A DNA stretch of 64,000 nt from Devosia pacifica. GTDB lineage: Bacteria; Pseudomonadota; Alphaproteobacteria; Rhizobiales; Devosiaceae. Location of the stretch: NCBI RefSeq assembly GCF_014652635.1, contig NZ_BMZE01000002.1, positions 911,562 through 975,561 on the forward strand. The letters are read 5' to 3'. This document shows positions 1 through 11,101 of this stretch, piece by piece. The position numbers and the translations under genes were made by a program. The notes below the pieces were generated by a model, which saw only the letters and a program-made list of their open reading frames with translations, searched no databases and was not told the DNA's origin. Each line of letters starts with the position of its first letter. The first letter of the stretch is position 1.

Positions 1-778
1 CGCCGTTCATGAACGCCGAACGCGTCAGATCGGCAAGGCGTACCATGTTGGCGATGGTCTTCTTGCCATCGTCGTTTTCAGCATAGCGCTTGTTCTTGGC
101 GAGAACGATGCCGACTTCCTTGTCGTGCGGCAGATAGTTCAGCGTCGTCACGAGGCTCCAGCGGTCCATCTGGCCCTGGTTGATCTGCTGCGTGCCGTGA
201 TAGAGCCCCGAGGTATCGCCGAGACCGATGGTGTTGGTCGTTGCGAACAGCCGGAAGGCCGGATTCGGAGTGATCACCCGGTTCTGATCGAGCAGCGTCA
301 GCCGGCCCGAGACTTCGAGAACGCGCTGGATCACGAACATGACGTCCGGACGGCCGGCATCATACTCGTCGAAAACGAGAGCAATGTTGTTCTGCACGGC
401 CCAGGGCAGAATGCCGTCGCGGAATTCGGTGACCTGCTTGCCATCACGCAGCACGATCGCATCCTTGCCGACAAGGTCGATACGCGACACGTGGCTGTCG
501 AGGTTGACGCGAACCAGCGGCCAGTTCAGCCGCGCCGCAACCTGCTCGATATGGGTCGATTTACCCGTGCCGTGATAGCCCTGCACCATGACGCGACGGT
601 TATGCGCAAAACCGGCCAGAATGGCGAGGGTGGTGTTGCGGTCGAACAGATAGTCAGGGTCCTTGGGCGGGACGTGCTCAGATGTTTCCGAATAGCCCGG
701 CACCACGAGATCGGTATCAATTCCGAACAGGTCGCGCGCCTTGTATTCGGTATCCGGCTGGTTGGAATATTCAGTCAT
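1..778 (-). CDS. cobS: Cobaltochelatase subunit CobS (partial, C-terminus off the window)
   Basis: AAA+ ATPase subunit of the aerobic cobaltochelatase (CobN-CobS-CobT), which inserts cobalt into hydrogenobyrinic acid a,c-diamide in cobalamin synthesis. The reverse-strand frame starts with ATG at 776-778 (MTEYSNQPD) and stays open for 259 codons to the window edge. Residues around 69-77 form a Walker A (GYHGTGKST), and a Walker B-like ALVFDEYD follows near residue 136. The sequence FATTNTIGLGDTSGLYHG is typical of CobS. The usual length is about 330 residues, so roughly the last fifth is missing. The J-domain gene lies 122 bp upstream on the same strand, an arrangement common in Hyphomicrobiales. 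cobT would be expected just beyond the left edge but cannot be seen. Confidence 0.95.
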   Translation of the reverse strand, partial: MTEYSNQPDTEYKARDLFGIDTDLVVPGYSETSEHVPPKDPDYLFDRNTTLAILAGFAHNRRVMVQGYHGTGKSTHIEQVAARLNWPLVRVNLDSHVSRIDLVGKDAIVLRDGKQVTEFRDGILPWAVQNNIALVFDEYDAGRPDVMFVIQRVLEVSGRLTLLDQNRVITPNPAFRLFATTNTIGLGDTSGLYHGTQQINQGQMDRWSLVTTLNYLPHDKEVGIVLAKNKRYAENDDGKKTIANMVRLADLTRSAFMNG

Positions 779-900
779 GAGTATCGACTCTTCGGGCAAG
801 TGTCTGGTGTTTTCGCGTCGTATTCGCGCGCTCTATAGCAGCTAAGCCTGGCATGGGGTAGCGCCGCACGGGCAAAAGGCCATCGCGGCGGCAGAAGGCC

Positions 901-1548
901 TCAGCCAGCGAGAAAGCCGGCTTTCTTGAGGTGCGTGTAGGCCGCAATGATCGTGCGCAAACGCTCTTCTGAGGACTTGTCGCCGCCATTGGCATCGGGG
1001 TGGTGAATCTTGACGAGGCCCTTATAGGCCGACTTGATCTCGTCCGAGGTCGCCCGCCCGGTGAAGCCAAGCGCCTCGAGCGCGCGCCGGTCCGGCTCGT
1101 GGATCGGTTTTTGGCTGCGCTCGCCTGCCGGCGTCTGCTTGCCCTGGCGGTAGCGATAGCGCGCGAAGACCCCGAACGGGTCGCCATAGCGTTCGTTCTG
1201 ACGCATGCCGGCTGTACGCGCGGTCTGCGAATTGCGCGCGCCCGGCTGGCCTGTACCAAAGCTCGACCGGCTTTCCGCCCGTGGCGGCTTGGTCAGGGTC
1301 TCTTCAAGCTCTTCATCGCTCATGTCGGAGAAGAAATTGTATGCGGTATTGTAGTGCCGCACATGCTCGAGACAGAAATTATGGTACTGGCCCTCGGCCT
1401 TGTGGCCCTTGGGTGCCTTATACAATCCCGGCTTCTCGCAGCCTTCCCAGGCGCATTCCGGCGCCGCCGCTACCTCGGGCTTTTCCGAAGTAGCCCCTTT
1501 GCGCGAGCGGATACGCACATTGTCGAACAGCTTGGAATCGATCTTCAT
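901..1548 (-). CDS. J-domain (DnaJ-like) protein with N-terminal Cys-rich segment
   Basis: A 215-residue co-chaperone-like protein. The C-terminal 65 residues form a J domain with the diagnostic HPD at residues 183-185, the motif that stimulates the ATPase of a DnaK partner. The N-terminal half is unlike classical DnaJ: it has C32, C37, C59 and H62 in a pattern that could hold a metal, then a low-complexity linker (about 88-145). There is no G/F region, no four-repeat zinc domain and no substrate-binding domain. It lies upstream of cobS in the same orientation and divergent from bolA (57 bp apart). The J domain is certain; client and role are unknown. Confidence 0.85.
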   Translation of the reverse strand: MKIDSKLFDNVRIRSRKGATSEKPEVAAAPECAWEGCEKPGLYKAPKGHKAEGQYHNFCLEHVRHYNTAYNFFSDMSDEELEETLTKPPRAESRSSFGTGQPGARNSQTARTAGMRQNERYGDPFGVFARYRYRQGKQTPAGERSQKPIHEPDRRALEALGFTGRATSDEIKSAYKGLVKIHHPDANGGDKSSEERLRTIIAAYTHLKKAGFLAG

Positions 1549-1605
1549 TGCGCCTAGTTACAGTTCGTTTTCGTTCAAAGTTAGCCAACCACCGGGGCGT
1601 TACCA

Positions 1606-1896
1606 ATGTCCGTACGCGAGACCATCATCCAGAAGCTGGAAACCCGTTTTTCCCCCGAGCACCTCGAAGTGATCGACGAATCCAACAAGCACTTTGGCCA
1701 CGCAGGTTGGCGCGAAGGTGGCGAAACCCATTTCAGGGTCAGAATCGCGACCCGGCATTTTGAATCCAATAGCCGCGTTGCGCAACACCGCGCAGTGATG
1801 AGCACGCTTGATGACGAACTCAAGGATCGCGTCCACGCTCTGGCGATCGAGGTTCTGCCCCCCGAGGGACCGTTCACGCTTCCGCAGCACGTCTGA
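1606..1896 (+). CDS. bolA: BolA family protein
   Basis: A 96-residue BolA-fold protein. BolA proteins pair with monothiol glutaredoxins around a [2Fe-2S] cluster or act as DNA-binding stress and morphology regulators. The sequence shows the family pattern of an N-terminal helix (RETIIQKLETRF), the central HFGHAGWREGGETHFRV segment and the helix SRVAQHRAV with the conserved RVxxHR signature. The length is normal for the family. It is divergent from the J-domain gene and convergent with the CNNM/CorC gene; a GC-rich hairpin lies at 1912-1930 in the gap. The glutaredoxin in this window (grxC, 19.9 kb) is dithiol, so the usual partner is elsewhere. Confidence 0.9.
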   Translation: MSVRETIIQKLETRFSPEHLEVIDESNKHFGHAGWREGGETHFRVRIATRHFESNSRVAQHRAVMSTLDDELKDRVHALAIEVLPPEGPFTLPQHV

Positions 1897-1911
1897 TGGA
1901 AACAGCGGATT

Positions 1912-1930
1912 TGGCGGCGATGTGCCGCCA
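1912..1930. terminator. Weak hairpin between convergent bolA and tlyC-like gene
   Basis: A 7-bp perfect stem (TGGCGGC 1912-1918 with GCCGCCA 1924-1930) and a 5-nt loop lie between two convergent stops. No T-run follows on either strand, so intrinsic termination is uncertain. Confidence 0.3.
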
Positions 1931-2000
1931 GCCGCTTGGTATTAATTGAGGGTTCAGGCGGCTCCAGTCAAGCCGGTTACATGAGCTTGAACGCGGGTGG

Positions 2001-3287
2001 TCAGTCTTCGGCGTCCTTGCGCGGCGTCAGCTTGACCCGCGTGATGCGCTGACGTTCGCGCGCAATGACCTTGAACTCGAAGCCGTGCGCGCGAAAGATC
2101 TGGCCAGGCGAGGGAATGATCTTGGCGGCGTTAATGACGAGCCCGGCAATCGTGTTGGCGTCTTCGTCCGGCAGGTTCCAGTCGAAGGCGCGGTTGATGT
2201 CGCGGATCGGAATGCCGGCATCCATGAGATAGCTGCCATCCGGCTGGCGCTTGACGCCGTGCATCGCCTCGTCGTCAGGCTGATCGTGTTCGTCCGATAT
2301 GTCGCCGACGATCTCCTCGATAATGTCCTCGAGCGTCACCAGGCCTTCGACGACCCCATATTCGTCGAGCACCAGGGCCATGTGCTGGTGGCGCTTGAGG
2401 AATGCTGCGAGTTGCGTTTCGACCGGCGTTGATTCCGGCACGAACCAGGGTTTGGCCATGATCTCGCGCAGGTTGACGGCGCTGGCATCGCCCTTGGTTT
2501 TTGCCAGCGCGCGCAGCACATCCTTGGCGTGGATGACGCCGATAATATTCTCGGCATCGGTCTCGTACACCGGGATGCGGGTATAGGCGCTTTCCAGAAC
2601 CTCATTGACCAGTTCATCGGCAGGCTTGGTGACGTCGAGCGTCATCATCTGCGTGCGATGCACCATAACGTCGCTTACCGACAGATCCTTGAGATCGAGG
2701 ATGCCGCCGAGCATGTCGCGATCATGCTTGACCACTTCGCCTTCGGAGTGAAGGAAATCGACAGTACCGCGGATTTCATCGTGGCCGGAGATCGCCACGG
2801 CCTTATCCGGGTCGAGGCCGCACATTCGCAGAATGGCGTTCACCAGGGCCTGAACAGTGAGGGTGACCGGCGAAAAGATCACCACGATGACGCGGATCAC
2901 CGGGGAGACGACAAGCGCGAAGCTGTCCGGGCGGATGAGCGCCAGGGTTTTCGGCAAGACTTCAGAAAAGACGACGACAGCTGCGGTCATCGCGACGGTG
3001 GCATAGGCAATGCCGGCTTCACCGAACACCTGGATCAGAACACTCGCAGCGAGCGTCGAGGCGAGAATGTTGACGACATTGTTGCCCAACAGGATCGCGC
3101 CGATCAGCCGCTCCTTTTCGGAGGTCAGCTTTTCGACCAGCCCTGCGCGCTTGTCGCCGTTGCGCGCCATTTGATGCATGCGGGCACGAGAGGCCGCTGT
3201 CAGCGCCGTCTCCGAGCCGGAAAAGAAAAAGCTCACGGCCAGCAGCAAGACGATGGCCAGAACCGTCAACCAAAGCGTCACACTCAT
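2001..3287 (-). CDS. CNNM/CorC (HlyC/CorC, TlyC) family membrane protein
   Basis: A 428-residue integral membrane protein. The N-terminal CNNM (DUF21) domain, about residues 1-190, has several hydrophobic segments, the first at 5-25. A CBS pair lies at about 205-335 (DVMVHRTQMMTLDV, LVLDEYGVVEGLVTLEDIIEEIVGDI) and a C-terminal CorC_HlyC domain at about 345-425. Proteins of this build are Mg2+/Co2+ efflux or homeostasis factors; 'hemolysin' is a historical label. The start ATG overlaps the aroB stop by 4 bp, so it is translationally coupled as the last gene of aroK-aroB-tlyC. The same coupling is common in related genomes although no functional link is evident. The domain assignment is secure; the transported ion is unknown. 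Confidence 0.9.
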   Translation of the reverse strand: MSVTLWLTVLAIVLLLAVSFFFSGSETALTAASRARMHQMARNGDKRAGLVEKLTSEKERLIGAILLGNNVVNILASTLAASVLIQVFGEAGIAYATVAMTAAVVVFSEVLPKTLALIRPDSFALVVSPVIRVIVVIFSPVTLTVQALVNAILRMCGLDPDKAVAISGHDEIRGTVDFLHSEGEVVKHDRDMLGGILDLKDLSVSDVMVHRTQMMTLDVTKPADELVNEVLESAYTRIPVYETDAENIIGVIHAKDVLRALAKTKGDASAVNLREIMAKPWFVPESTPVETQLAAFLKRHQHMALVLDEYGVVEGLVTLEDIIEEIVGDISDEHDQPDDEAMHGVKRQPDGSYLMDAGIPIRDINRAFDWNLPDEDANTIAGLVINAAKIIPSPGQIFRAHGFEFKVIARERQRITRVKLTPRKDAED

Positions 3288-4399
3288 CGCGTTCGCATCC
3301 GCTCGAGAAACTGCCAGACCGTATCGCGGTCGACATCATGTTCAATGAAGGCGCGGCCGATGCCGCGGGTGAGAATGAAGGTGAGCGCGCCACGCCGCAC
3401 CTTCTTGTCCTGTCCGATAGCCTCGAGCAGGGCATCGGTATCGCCGATATCGCCCGGCACGTCCGTCAGTCTGGTTGGCAGCCCGGCCTGACGCAAGTGG
3501 TTTTCGATCCGCCCGGTATCCTGAGAGGGGGCGTGGCCGAGCCGCGCTGAAAATCTATGGGCCAGAACCATGCCGATGGAAACAGCCTCGCCATGCAGCA
3601 GGCGGTCTGAATAGCCCGTCAGTTTTTCAAGCGCGTGGGCAAAGGTGTGCCCGAGGTTGAGCAGCGCGCGGTCACCGGTTTCCGTCTCGTCGGCGACGAC
3701 GAAGCGGGCCTTTGCCGCGCAGGACCTTGCGATTGCCTCGGCGCGCGCGGCACCGCCGGCAAAGATTTCCTCGCGATGCTCTTCAAGCCAGAAATAGAAC
3801 TTCTCATCGTCGATCAGCCCGTATTTCACCACTTCGGCATAGCCTGCGGCAAACTGGCGTTCATCGAGCGTGTCGAGTGTCGACTGGTCGGCGAGTACCA
3901 GGCTCGGCTGGTGGAAGGCGCCGATCAGGTTCTTGCCGTGCGGCGAATTGATCGCGGTCTTGCCGCCGACGGAGGAATCGACCTGAGCCAGTAAAGAGGT
4001 CGGGATCTGCACCAGCTTCATGCCCCGGCGCGTCACCGAGGCGGCAAACCCGGCAAGGTCACCAATAACACCGCCGCCCAGCGCCACGACGAGGTCGCCG
4101 CGCTCCAAACGTGCCTCCAGCAGCGCCTCTATGGTGCGCTCGAGATGGGCATAGCTCTTGGTGCTCTCACCGGGCGACAGCACGATCTCGACCGGCTGAA
4201 ATCCGCTTTGGCGCAGCGATGCGAGAAGGCGCGGCAACTGCGCGCGCGCAACGTTTTCGTCGGTGACGATACCGATGCGGGCTCGCGCGAAGCGCTCGGC
4301 GAGAATGACACCGGCTTCGTCGAGCAGGCGCTTGCCGATCAGGATGTCGTATGCGCGATCGCCCAAAGGAACGTGGACGGTATGATGGCTAGTCGGCAT
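3284..4399 (-). CDS. aroB: 3-dehydroquinate synthase
   Basis: Second enzyme of the shikimate pathway, converting DAHP to 3-dehydroquinate with NAD+ and a divalent metal in the cytoplasm. The 371-residue protein shows the NAD-binding GGGVIGDLAGFAAS segment, the PTSLLAQVDSSVGGKTAIN segment and the metal-ligand regions EVVKYG and GHTFAHALE. The frame is open further upstream, but the start was set at the ATG at 4397-4399 (MPTSHHTVHV) because anything longer would run far into aroK. With this start the gene overlaps the aroK stop by 11 bp and its own stop overlaps the next start by 4 bp, so aroK-aroB-CNNM gene form a tight operon. Confidence 0.95.
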   Translation of the reverse strand: MPTSHHTVHVPLGDRAYDILIGKRLLDEAGVILAERFARARIGIVTDENVARAQLPRLLASLRQSGFQPVEIVLSPGESTKSYAHLERTIEALLEARLERGDLVVALGGGVIGDLAGFAASVTRRGMKLVQIPTSLLAQVDSSVGGKTAINSPHGKNLIGAFHQPSLVLADQSTLDTLDERQFAAGYAEVVKYGLIDDEKFYFWLEEHREEIFAGGAARAEAIARSCAAKARFVVADETETGDRALLNLGHTFAHALEKLTGYSDRLLHGEAVSIGMVLAHRFSARLGHAPSQDTGRIENHLRQAGLPTRLTDVPGDIGDTDALLEAIGQDKKVRRGALTFILTRGIGRAFIEHDVDRDTVWQFLERMRTR

Positions 4400-4994
4400 T
4401 TGCTGGGATCGAATCGTTTCTCTTGAAATAAGCAAGGCAGGCCTCGACCAGCGCACTGGCCACGGAGTCATGCGGCACATCGCGCGACACCACGGTGACA
4501 TCGGCTTCGGCGTAAACGGGATAGCGCGCGTCGATCAGCTGCTTGAGCGTGCCGCGCGGATCGGCTGTCTTCAGCAGCGGGCGGTTGGAGCGCTTCGAGA
4601 CGCGCTTGAACAGCAACTCGAAATCGGCCTTGATCCAGACGGATAGCGCCGCCGATTTGATCAGCGCGCGGGTCTCCGGGTTCATGAAGGCACCACCGCC
4701 GGTTGCGAGCACAATGTTGGGCTCGTTGAGGAGCCGCGAAATCACCCGCGTCTCGCCGCTGCGAAATTCGGCCTCACCGCGCTGCTCGAACATCTCGGGG
4801 ATGCTCATCTGAGCGGCTCTCTCGATTTCCTCGTCGCTGTCGTAAAAGCTGCGCTCCAGCCGGTTGGCGAGGCGTCGGCCGACAGTCGTTTTTCCCGCAC
4901 CCATCATGCCGACGAGCACCAATGGACGACCGTTCAGACGGTCAGACAATTGCCGCGCCTGTTCGCCGCGTCGGGACTGGCCTGAGCGTTTCAT
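4389..4994 (-). CDS. aroK: Shikimate kinase
   Basis: Phosphorylates shikimate at O3 using ATP. Walker A is GMMGAGKTTVG; the DSDEEIE segment supplies the shikimate-binding and Mg-binding acidic residues; ATGGGAF is the conserved glycine-rich loop; RPLLKT lies in the lid. The start was placed at the ATG at 4992-4994 (MKRSGQSRRG), giving 201 residues; a longer open frame upstream adds 45 unlike-family residues. First gene of the aroK-aroB-CNNM operon and divergent from the small membrane protein/xerD pair across 235 bp. Confidence 0.95.
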   Translation of the reverse strand: MKRSGQSRRGEQARQLSDRLNGRPLVLVGMMGAGKTTVGRRLANRLERSFYDSDEEIERAAQMSIPEMFEQRGEAEFRSGETRVISRLLNEPNIVLATGGGAFMNPETRALIKSAALSVWIKADFELLFKRVSKRSNRPLLKTADPRGTLKQLIDARYPVYAEADVTVVSRDVPHDSVASALVEACLAYFKRNDSIPANAD

Positions 4995-5229
4995 GAAGGC
5001 AACTCGGTCATTTCGTCTCCGAGTCCCCGGCGAGGCCGCTCGTCGTCTTGGCACTGCACATGAGACCCGTATCAACCTTTCGGCCCCCGGCTTGTCAAGC
5101 CGAACTCGCAGCTTGATCGATGCCGGCAAGTCGGGTCACAGTCCGGCAAGCCTACCACTCGGCAACCATTTTCTGTCAGGCTATGGTGCGCCGTAACTCT
5201 CACACTGTCCATATCCGGGGTACCGTCCG

Positions 5230-5433
5230 ATGCCATCGCTGATCCGCCTGCTGGTCGCGCTATTGTTTCTCGGGGCGCTGGTATATGGCGGCATGCTGGC
5301 CCTCGTGGTGATGGTCGAGCCGACACCCGACGAGGTGCGCGTGCGCGTGCCGACCGCAACGATTCTTGGCGAGGATGCGGCGCCGGCGCGAAGCGGCCCG
5401 GATCTCGGCATCCGCTCGAATGAGGACGAATAG
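5230..5433 (+). CDS. Small single-pass membrane protein upstream of xerD
   Basis: A 67-residue protein with one clear membrane segment (about residues 5-28, LIRLLVALLFLGALVYGGML) followed by a short, partly acidic tail. No enzymatic motif is visible. Its stop is 1 bp from the xerD start, so the two are almost certainly co-transcribed. Similar small proteins are common beside xerD in Hyphomicrobiales, but no function is known to me. Likely real because of its length, hydrophobic pattern and position. Confidence 0.65.
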   Translation: MPSLIRLLVALLFLGALVYGGMLALVVMVEPTPDEVRVRVPTATILGEDAAPARSGPDLGIRSNEDE

Positions 5434-5434
5434 G

Positions 5435-6349
5435 ATGGCGGCGGAGCTCTATCTCGTCGAGGCGTTCCTTGAAATGATGAGCGCCGAACGCGGGGCGGCC
5501 CCCAACACAATCGAGGCCTATCGGCGCGATTTGACGGACTATGCCGGGTATCTGTCGCATCATGGCCACGGCATCGCTGATGCGGACCGGGAGTGCGTGC
5601 TCGGCTATATGGCAAGCCTTGAAGCCGAAGGGCTGGCGGCCAGTTCCAGCGCCAGGCGGCTGTCGGCGGTTCGTCAATTGCACGGATTTCTGTGTGCCGA
5701 CGGGCTGCGTGGCGATGATCCGACCCGTATCGTCAAGGCGCCGAAGCCGCGTCGCGGTCTGCCGAAAATCCTCAGCGTCGAGGAGGTGGACCGGCTGCTG
5801 GGTCAGGCGGAGACGGAAGCCAATGATTCTTCGTTGTCGAAGGCGCGGCATCGCGCGGCCCTCAGGCTCTATGTGCTGCTCGAACTTTGCTATGCCACCG
5901 GCATGCGTGTCAGCGAGTTGGTGACGCTGAAGCGCTCGGCGGTTTTGCGTGATGCGCAGTTTCTTACAGTGATCGGCAAGGGCAACAAGGAGCGCATGGT
6001 GCCGGTCAATGATCGTGCGCGCGATGCCATGCGAGCGTGGCTGGCAACGCTGCCGCCCGGACGGTTCCTCTTTCCGGCGAGCGGCGCCGAGGGACATCTG
6101 AGCCGGCAGGTTTTCGCGCGCGACCTCAAGGCACTCGCGGCGCGGGTCGGGATCGGCGCGGACCGTGTGAGCCCGCACGTGCTGCGGCATGCCTTCGCGA
6201 GCCATCTTCTTGCTGGCGGCGCAGACCTCAGAATCGTGCAGACACTGCTCGGACATGCCGATATATCGACCACACAGATCTACACCCACGTGCTCGACGA
6301 ACGTTTGCGGACGCTGGTTGAGTCTCATCATCCGATGGCCGAGGGGTGA
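5435..6349 (+). CDS. xerD: Site-specific tyrosine recombinase XerD
   Basis: Tyrosine recombinase that resolves chromosome dimers at dif with XerC and FtsK. The 304-residue protein has an N-terminal SAM-like core-binding domain (about 5-95) and a catalytic domain with the complete set R158, K182, H248, R251, H274 and nucleophile Y283 (in TQIYTHV). The start was put at the ATG at 5435, just after the upstream stop, rather than at an earlier in-frame ATG inside the previous gene. Length and motif spacing fit the chromosomal XerD, not a phage integrase, and the position beside aroK and accA matches the housekeeping copy in related genomes. Confidence 0.93.
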   Translation: MAAELYLVEAFLEMMSAERGAAPNTIEAYRRDLTDYAGYLSHHGHGIADADRECVLGYMASLEAEGLAASSSARRLSAVRQLHGFLCADGLRGDDPTRIVKAPKPRRGLPKILSVEEVDRLLGQAETEANDSSLSKARHRAALRLYVLLELCYATGMRVSELVTLKRSAVLRDAQFLTVIGKGNKERMVPVNDRARDAMRAWLATLPPGRFLFPASGAEGHLSRQVFARDLKALAARVGIGADRVSPHVLRHAFASHLLAGGADLRIVQTLLGHADISTTQIYTHVLDERLRTLVESHHPMAEG

Positions 6350-6451
6350 TTAAGGGCCAGCCTTGACTTGCCGGCCCCGTCTCGCCACTTTCCGGCCAAT
6401 TGACCGCGCCACAAAGGCGCTGGCACAAACAGTCCCCAACGGGCAGGCAGA

Positions 6452-7408
6452 ATGCAGACCTATCTCGATTTCGAAAAGCCGGTTGCCGATCTCGAAGGCA
6501 AGATCGTCGAACTCAAGTCGCTGGCCTCAGGCGATCAGGCGGTTTCAATCGATGAAGAAGTGTCGCGGCTGTCGGCGCGCGCCGATGAGGCGTTGGTCGA
6601 TATCTACAAAAAGCTCACGCCCTGGCAGCGAACTCTTGTGGCGCGCCACCCGCAGCGTCCGCATTTCTCGGATTATGTGAAGCACCTGATCACCGAGTGG
6701 ACGCCGCTCGCAGGTGATCGCAAGTTCGCCGAGGACCCGGCGGTACAGGCCGGCTTTGGTCGCTTCAACGGGCGTGCCGTGGCCATTCTCGGCCAGGAAA
6801 AGGGCAACTCCACCGAAACCCGCCTCAAGCACAATTTCGGCATGGCCCGGCCCGAGGGCTATCGCAAGGCGGTGCGCATCATGGATATGGCAGACCGGTT
6901 CAACCTGCCGGTTCTGTCCTTCGTCGATACTGCCGGCGCCTATCCCGGCATCGGGGCGGAAGAGCGCGGACAGGCGGAAGCCATTGCCCGATCGACCGAG
7001 CGCTGCCTGGAGCTTGGCGTGCCGAACCTGGCGCTGATCATTGGCGAGGGGATGTCCGGTGGTGCCATCGCGATCGCGGCGTGCAATCGCGTCCTGATGC
7101 TCGAGCACGCCATCTATTCGGTCATCTCGCCGGAGGCGGGTGCATCGATCCTGTGGCGTGATGCGGGCAAGGCGCAGGACGCTGCCAACAACATGAAGAT
7201 CACGGCGCCGGATCTTTTGGGGTTCGGCGTGATCGACGGCATCATTCCCGAGCCTGCGGGCGGCGCGCATCGTCATCCGGAACGGGTGATGGATGAGACC
7301 GGCAAGGCAATCGGCAAGTTCCTCAAGGATTTCGATGGCCGCGGCCGTCTCGAAACGCGCGAGCACCGGCGCGAGAAGTTCATGTCGATCGGCTCGACGC
7401 TCGGCTGA
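6452..7408 (+). CDS. accA: Acetyl-CoA carboxylase carboxyltransferase subunit alpha
   Basis: Alpha chain of the carboxyltransferase that moves CO2 from biotin carboxyl carrier protein to acetyl-CoA, the first committed step of fatty acid synthesis. The 318-residue length is normal. Conserved segments include the N-terminal helix region (YLDFEKPVADLEGKIVELK), FVDTAGAYPGIGAEERGQ, the oxyanion-type IGEGMSGGAIAIAACNRVLMLEHAIYSVISPEA split over two glycine-rich turns, and DLLGFGVIDGIIPEP. A 102-bp gap separates it from xerD. accD is not in this window, as is usual. Confidence 0.95.
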   Translation: MQTYLDFEKPVADLEGKIVELKSLASGDQAVSIDEEVSRLSARADEALVDIYKKLTPWQRTLVARHPQRPHFSDYVKHLITEWTPLAGDRKFAEDPAVQAGFGRFNGRAVAILGQEKGNSTETRLKHNFGMARPEGYRKAVRIMDMADRFNLPVLSFVDTAGAYPGIGAEERGQAEAIARSTERCLELGVPNLALIIGEGMSGGAIAIAACNRVLMLEHAIYSVISPEAGASILWRDAGKAQDAANNMKITAPDLLGFGVIDGIIPEPAGGAHRHPERVMDETGKAIGKFLKDFDGRGRLETREHRREKFMSIGSTLG

Positions 7409-7471
7409 ACGCCGCGCACGATGACGTGAACTGCAGTATTTCCGGGGGCTATGGCGCGTGGTAAGGAGATG

Positions 7472-7520
7472 TTTACCCTAAGCCATTACGCCCCGGTAAC
7501 CACGAAGGCGCTAGGGTAAA
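7472..7520. promoter_or_regulatory. Widely spaced inverted repeat upstream of L,D-transpeptidase gene
   Basis: TTTACCCTA at 7472-7480 is matched perfectly by TAGGGTAAA at 7512-7520, 31 bp apart and 30 bp before the TTG start of the next gene. It could be paired operator half-sites or the base of a long hairpin. No regulator can be named. Confidence 0.35.
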
Positions 7521-7550
7521 GAAAATCCATACGGACCCGGTTGGTTTATC

Positions 7551-8492
7551 TTGGACCTCTCTTTGTTGCGCAAAGTCGTCGCCTTTGTTCTCGCCCTAGG
7601 CTGTGTCGTGGCCCTGGCCGGCTGCGTCGGGCTGATGTCGGGCGACAACCGCCACAACGTCCCCCTGTCATCAGGTATTCAGGCGCAGATCAAGTCGATC
7701 GGATCGACGCCGGGCAAGGCGATGTTTGTACGCATCTTCAAGCAGGAGGGGCAGCTGGAAGTCTGGAAAGAGACATCCGGCGGCGATTTCCGGCTGTTGA
7801 AGACGTATGCCATCTGCGCCTGGTCGGGTGATCTCGGGCCAAAGATCCGCGAAGGTGACCGGCAGGCTCCCGAAGGCGTCTACACCATCACCCCCGGGCT
7901 GATGCATCCGCGCTCGAACTATTATCTCGCGTTCAATATCGGGTTTCCCAACAAGTTCGATCGGGCGCACGGGCGCACCGGCTCCAACCTGATGGTGCAT
8001 GGCGATTGTTCGTCCGCCGGCTGCTATGCAATGACCGATGGCGGGATCGCCGAGATCTATGCTCTTGCCCGCGAAAGCTTCAAGGGCGGCAATAAGAGCT
8101 TTCAGGTCCAGGTTTTCCCGTTCCGCATGACCCCCCAGAACATCGCGGCCAATATCGACAACCAGCACATGCCGTTCTGGCGCGATATCAAGGAAGGCTA
8201 TGATCTGTTCGAGATCAACCGTCAGCCGCCGACCTGGGATGTGTGCGAACGCCAGTATGTGTTCAACGCCAGCGGTGGCGGCATGCTGGATGCGCTCGGG
8301 CCCTGTCCGGCTCAGACACGCAGTGCAACGCTCGTGGCGCGAATGGAAGCGGATGAGCGAAAGATCAACGACATCCTGGGCGGTATCGCCGAAAAACAGG
8401 CGGAACAGCAGGCCATCGCGGCGCGCGGAGAAGCGATCAACACCGCTGTCGGGGGCTTTTTCAGCTCGATCGGCAACGCCTTCGCGCAGTAG
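7551..8492 (+). CDS. L,D-transpeptidase (YkuD/YafK-type) lipoprotein
   Basis: Probable cell-envelope L,D-transpeptidase or related peptidoglycan cross-linking or trimming enzyme. The 313-residue protein opens with a hydrophobic signal segment and a lipobox LAGC (C25), so it should be a lipoprotein. The YkuD signature is present: H150 in LMVHGD and nucleophile C158 in SSAGCYAM. The context (GVYTITPGLMHPRSNYYLAFNIGFPN) resembles the YafK/DpaA subgroup, some of which release Lpp from peptidoglycan. The start is TTG at 7551; no ATG would preserve the signal peptide. An inverted repeat lies just upstream. It is followed 88 bp later by the acidic membrane protein gene. Confidence 0.85.
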   Translation: MDLSLLRKVVAFVLALGCVVALAGCVGLMSGDNRHNVPLSSGIQAQIKSIGSTPGKAMFVRIFKQEGQLEVWKETSGGDFRLLKTYAICAWSGDLGPKIREGDRQAPEGVYTITPGLMHPRSNYYLAFNIGFPNKFDRAHGRTGSNLMVHGDCSSAGCYAMTDGGIAEIYALARESFKGGNKSFQVQVFPFRMTPQNIAANIDNQHMPFWRDIKEGYDLFEINRQPPTWDVCERQYVFNASGGGMLDALGPCPAQTRSATLVARMEADERKINDILGGIAEKQAEQQAIAARGEAINTAVGGFFSSIGNAFAQ

Positions 8493-8580
8493 TGAGTTTT
8501 TGTAGCTGAGAACAACCCGGTCCACCATCTTTATGGCACACTCTGTCGCCAGCTTCGGCGGGGGTGGGGCCTGACATAGT

Positions 8581-11049
<2,469 letters not shown>

Positions 11050-11053
11050 ACAA

Positions 11054-11078
11054 AAAGGGCGGCCAAAGGCCGCCCTTT
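11054..11078. terminator. Bidirectional intrinsic terminator between acidic membrane protein gene and secA
   Basis: A perfect 11-bp stem, AAAGGGCGGCC (11054-11064) with GGCCGCCCTTT (11068-11078), and a 3-nt AAA loop. A-run and T-run flanks make it usable from both sides, which suits the two convergent genes. Confidence 0.85.
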
Positions 11079-11101
11079 GTAGTCTGACCCTTAGCGCCTG
11101 A

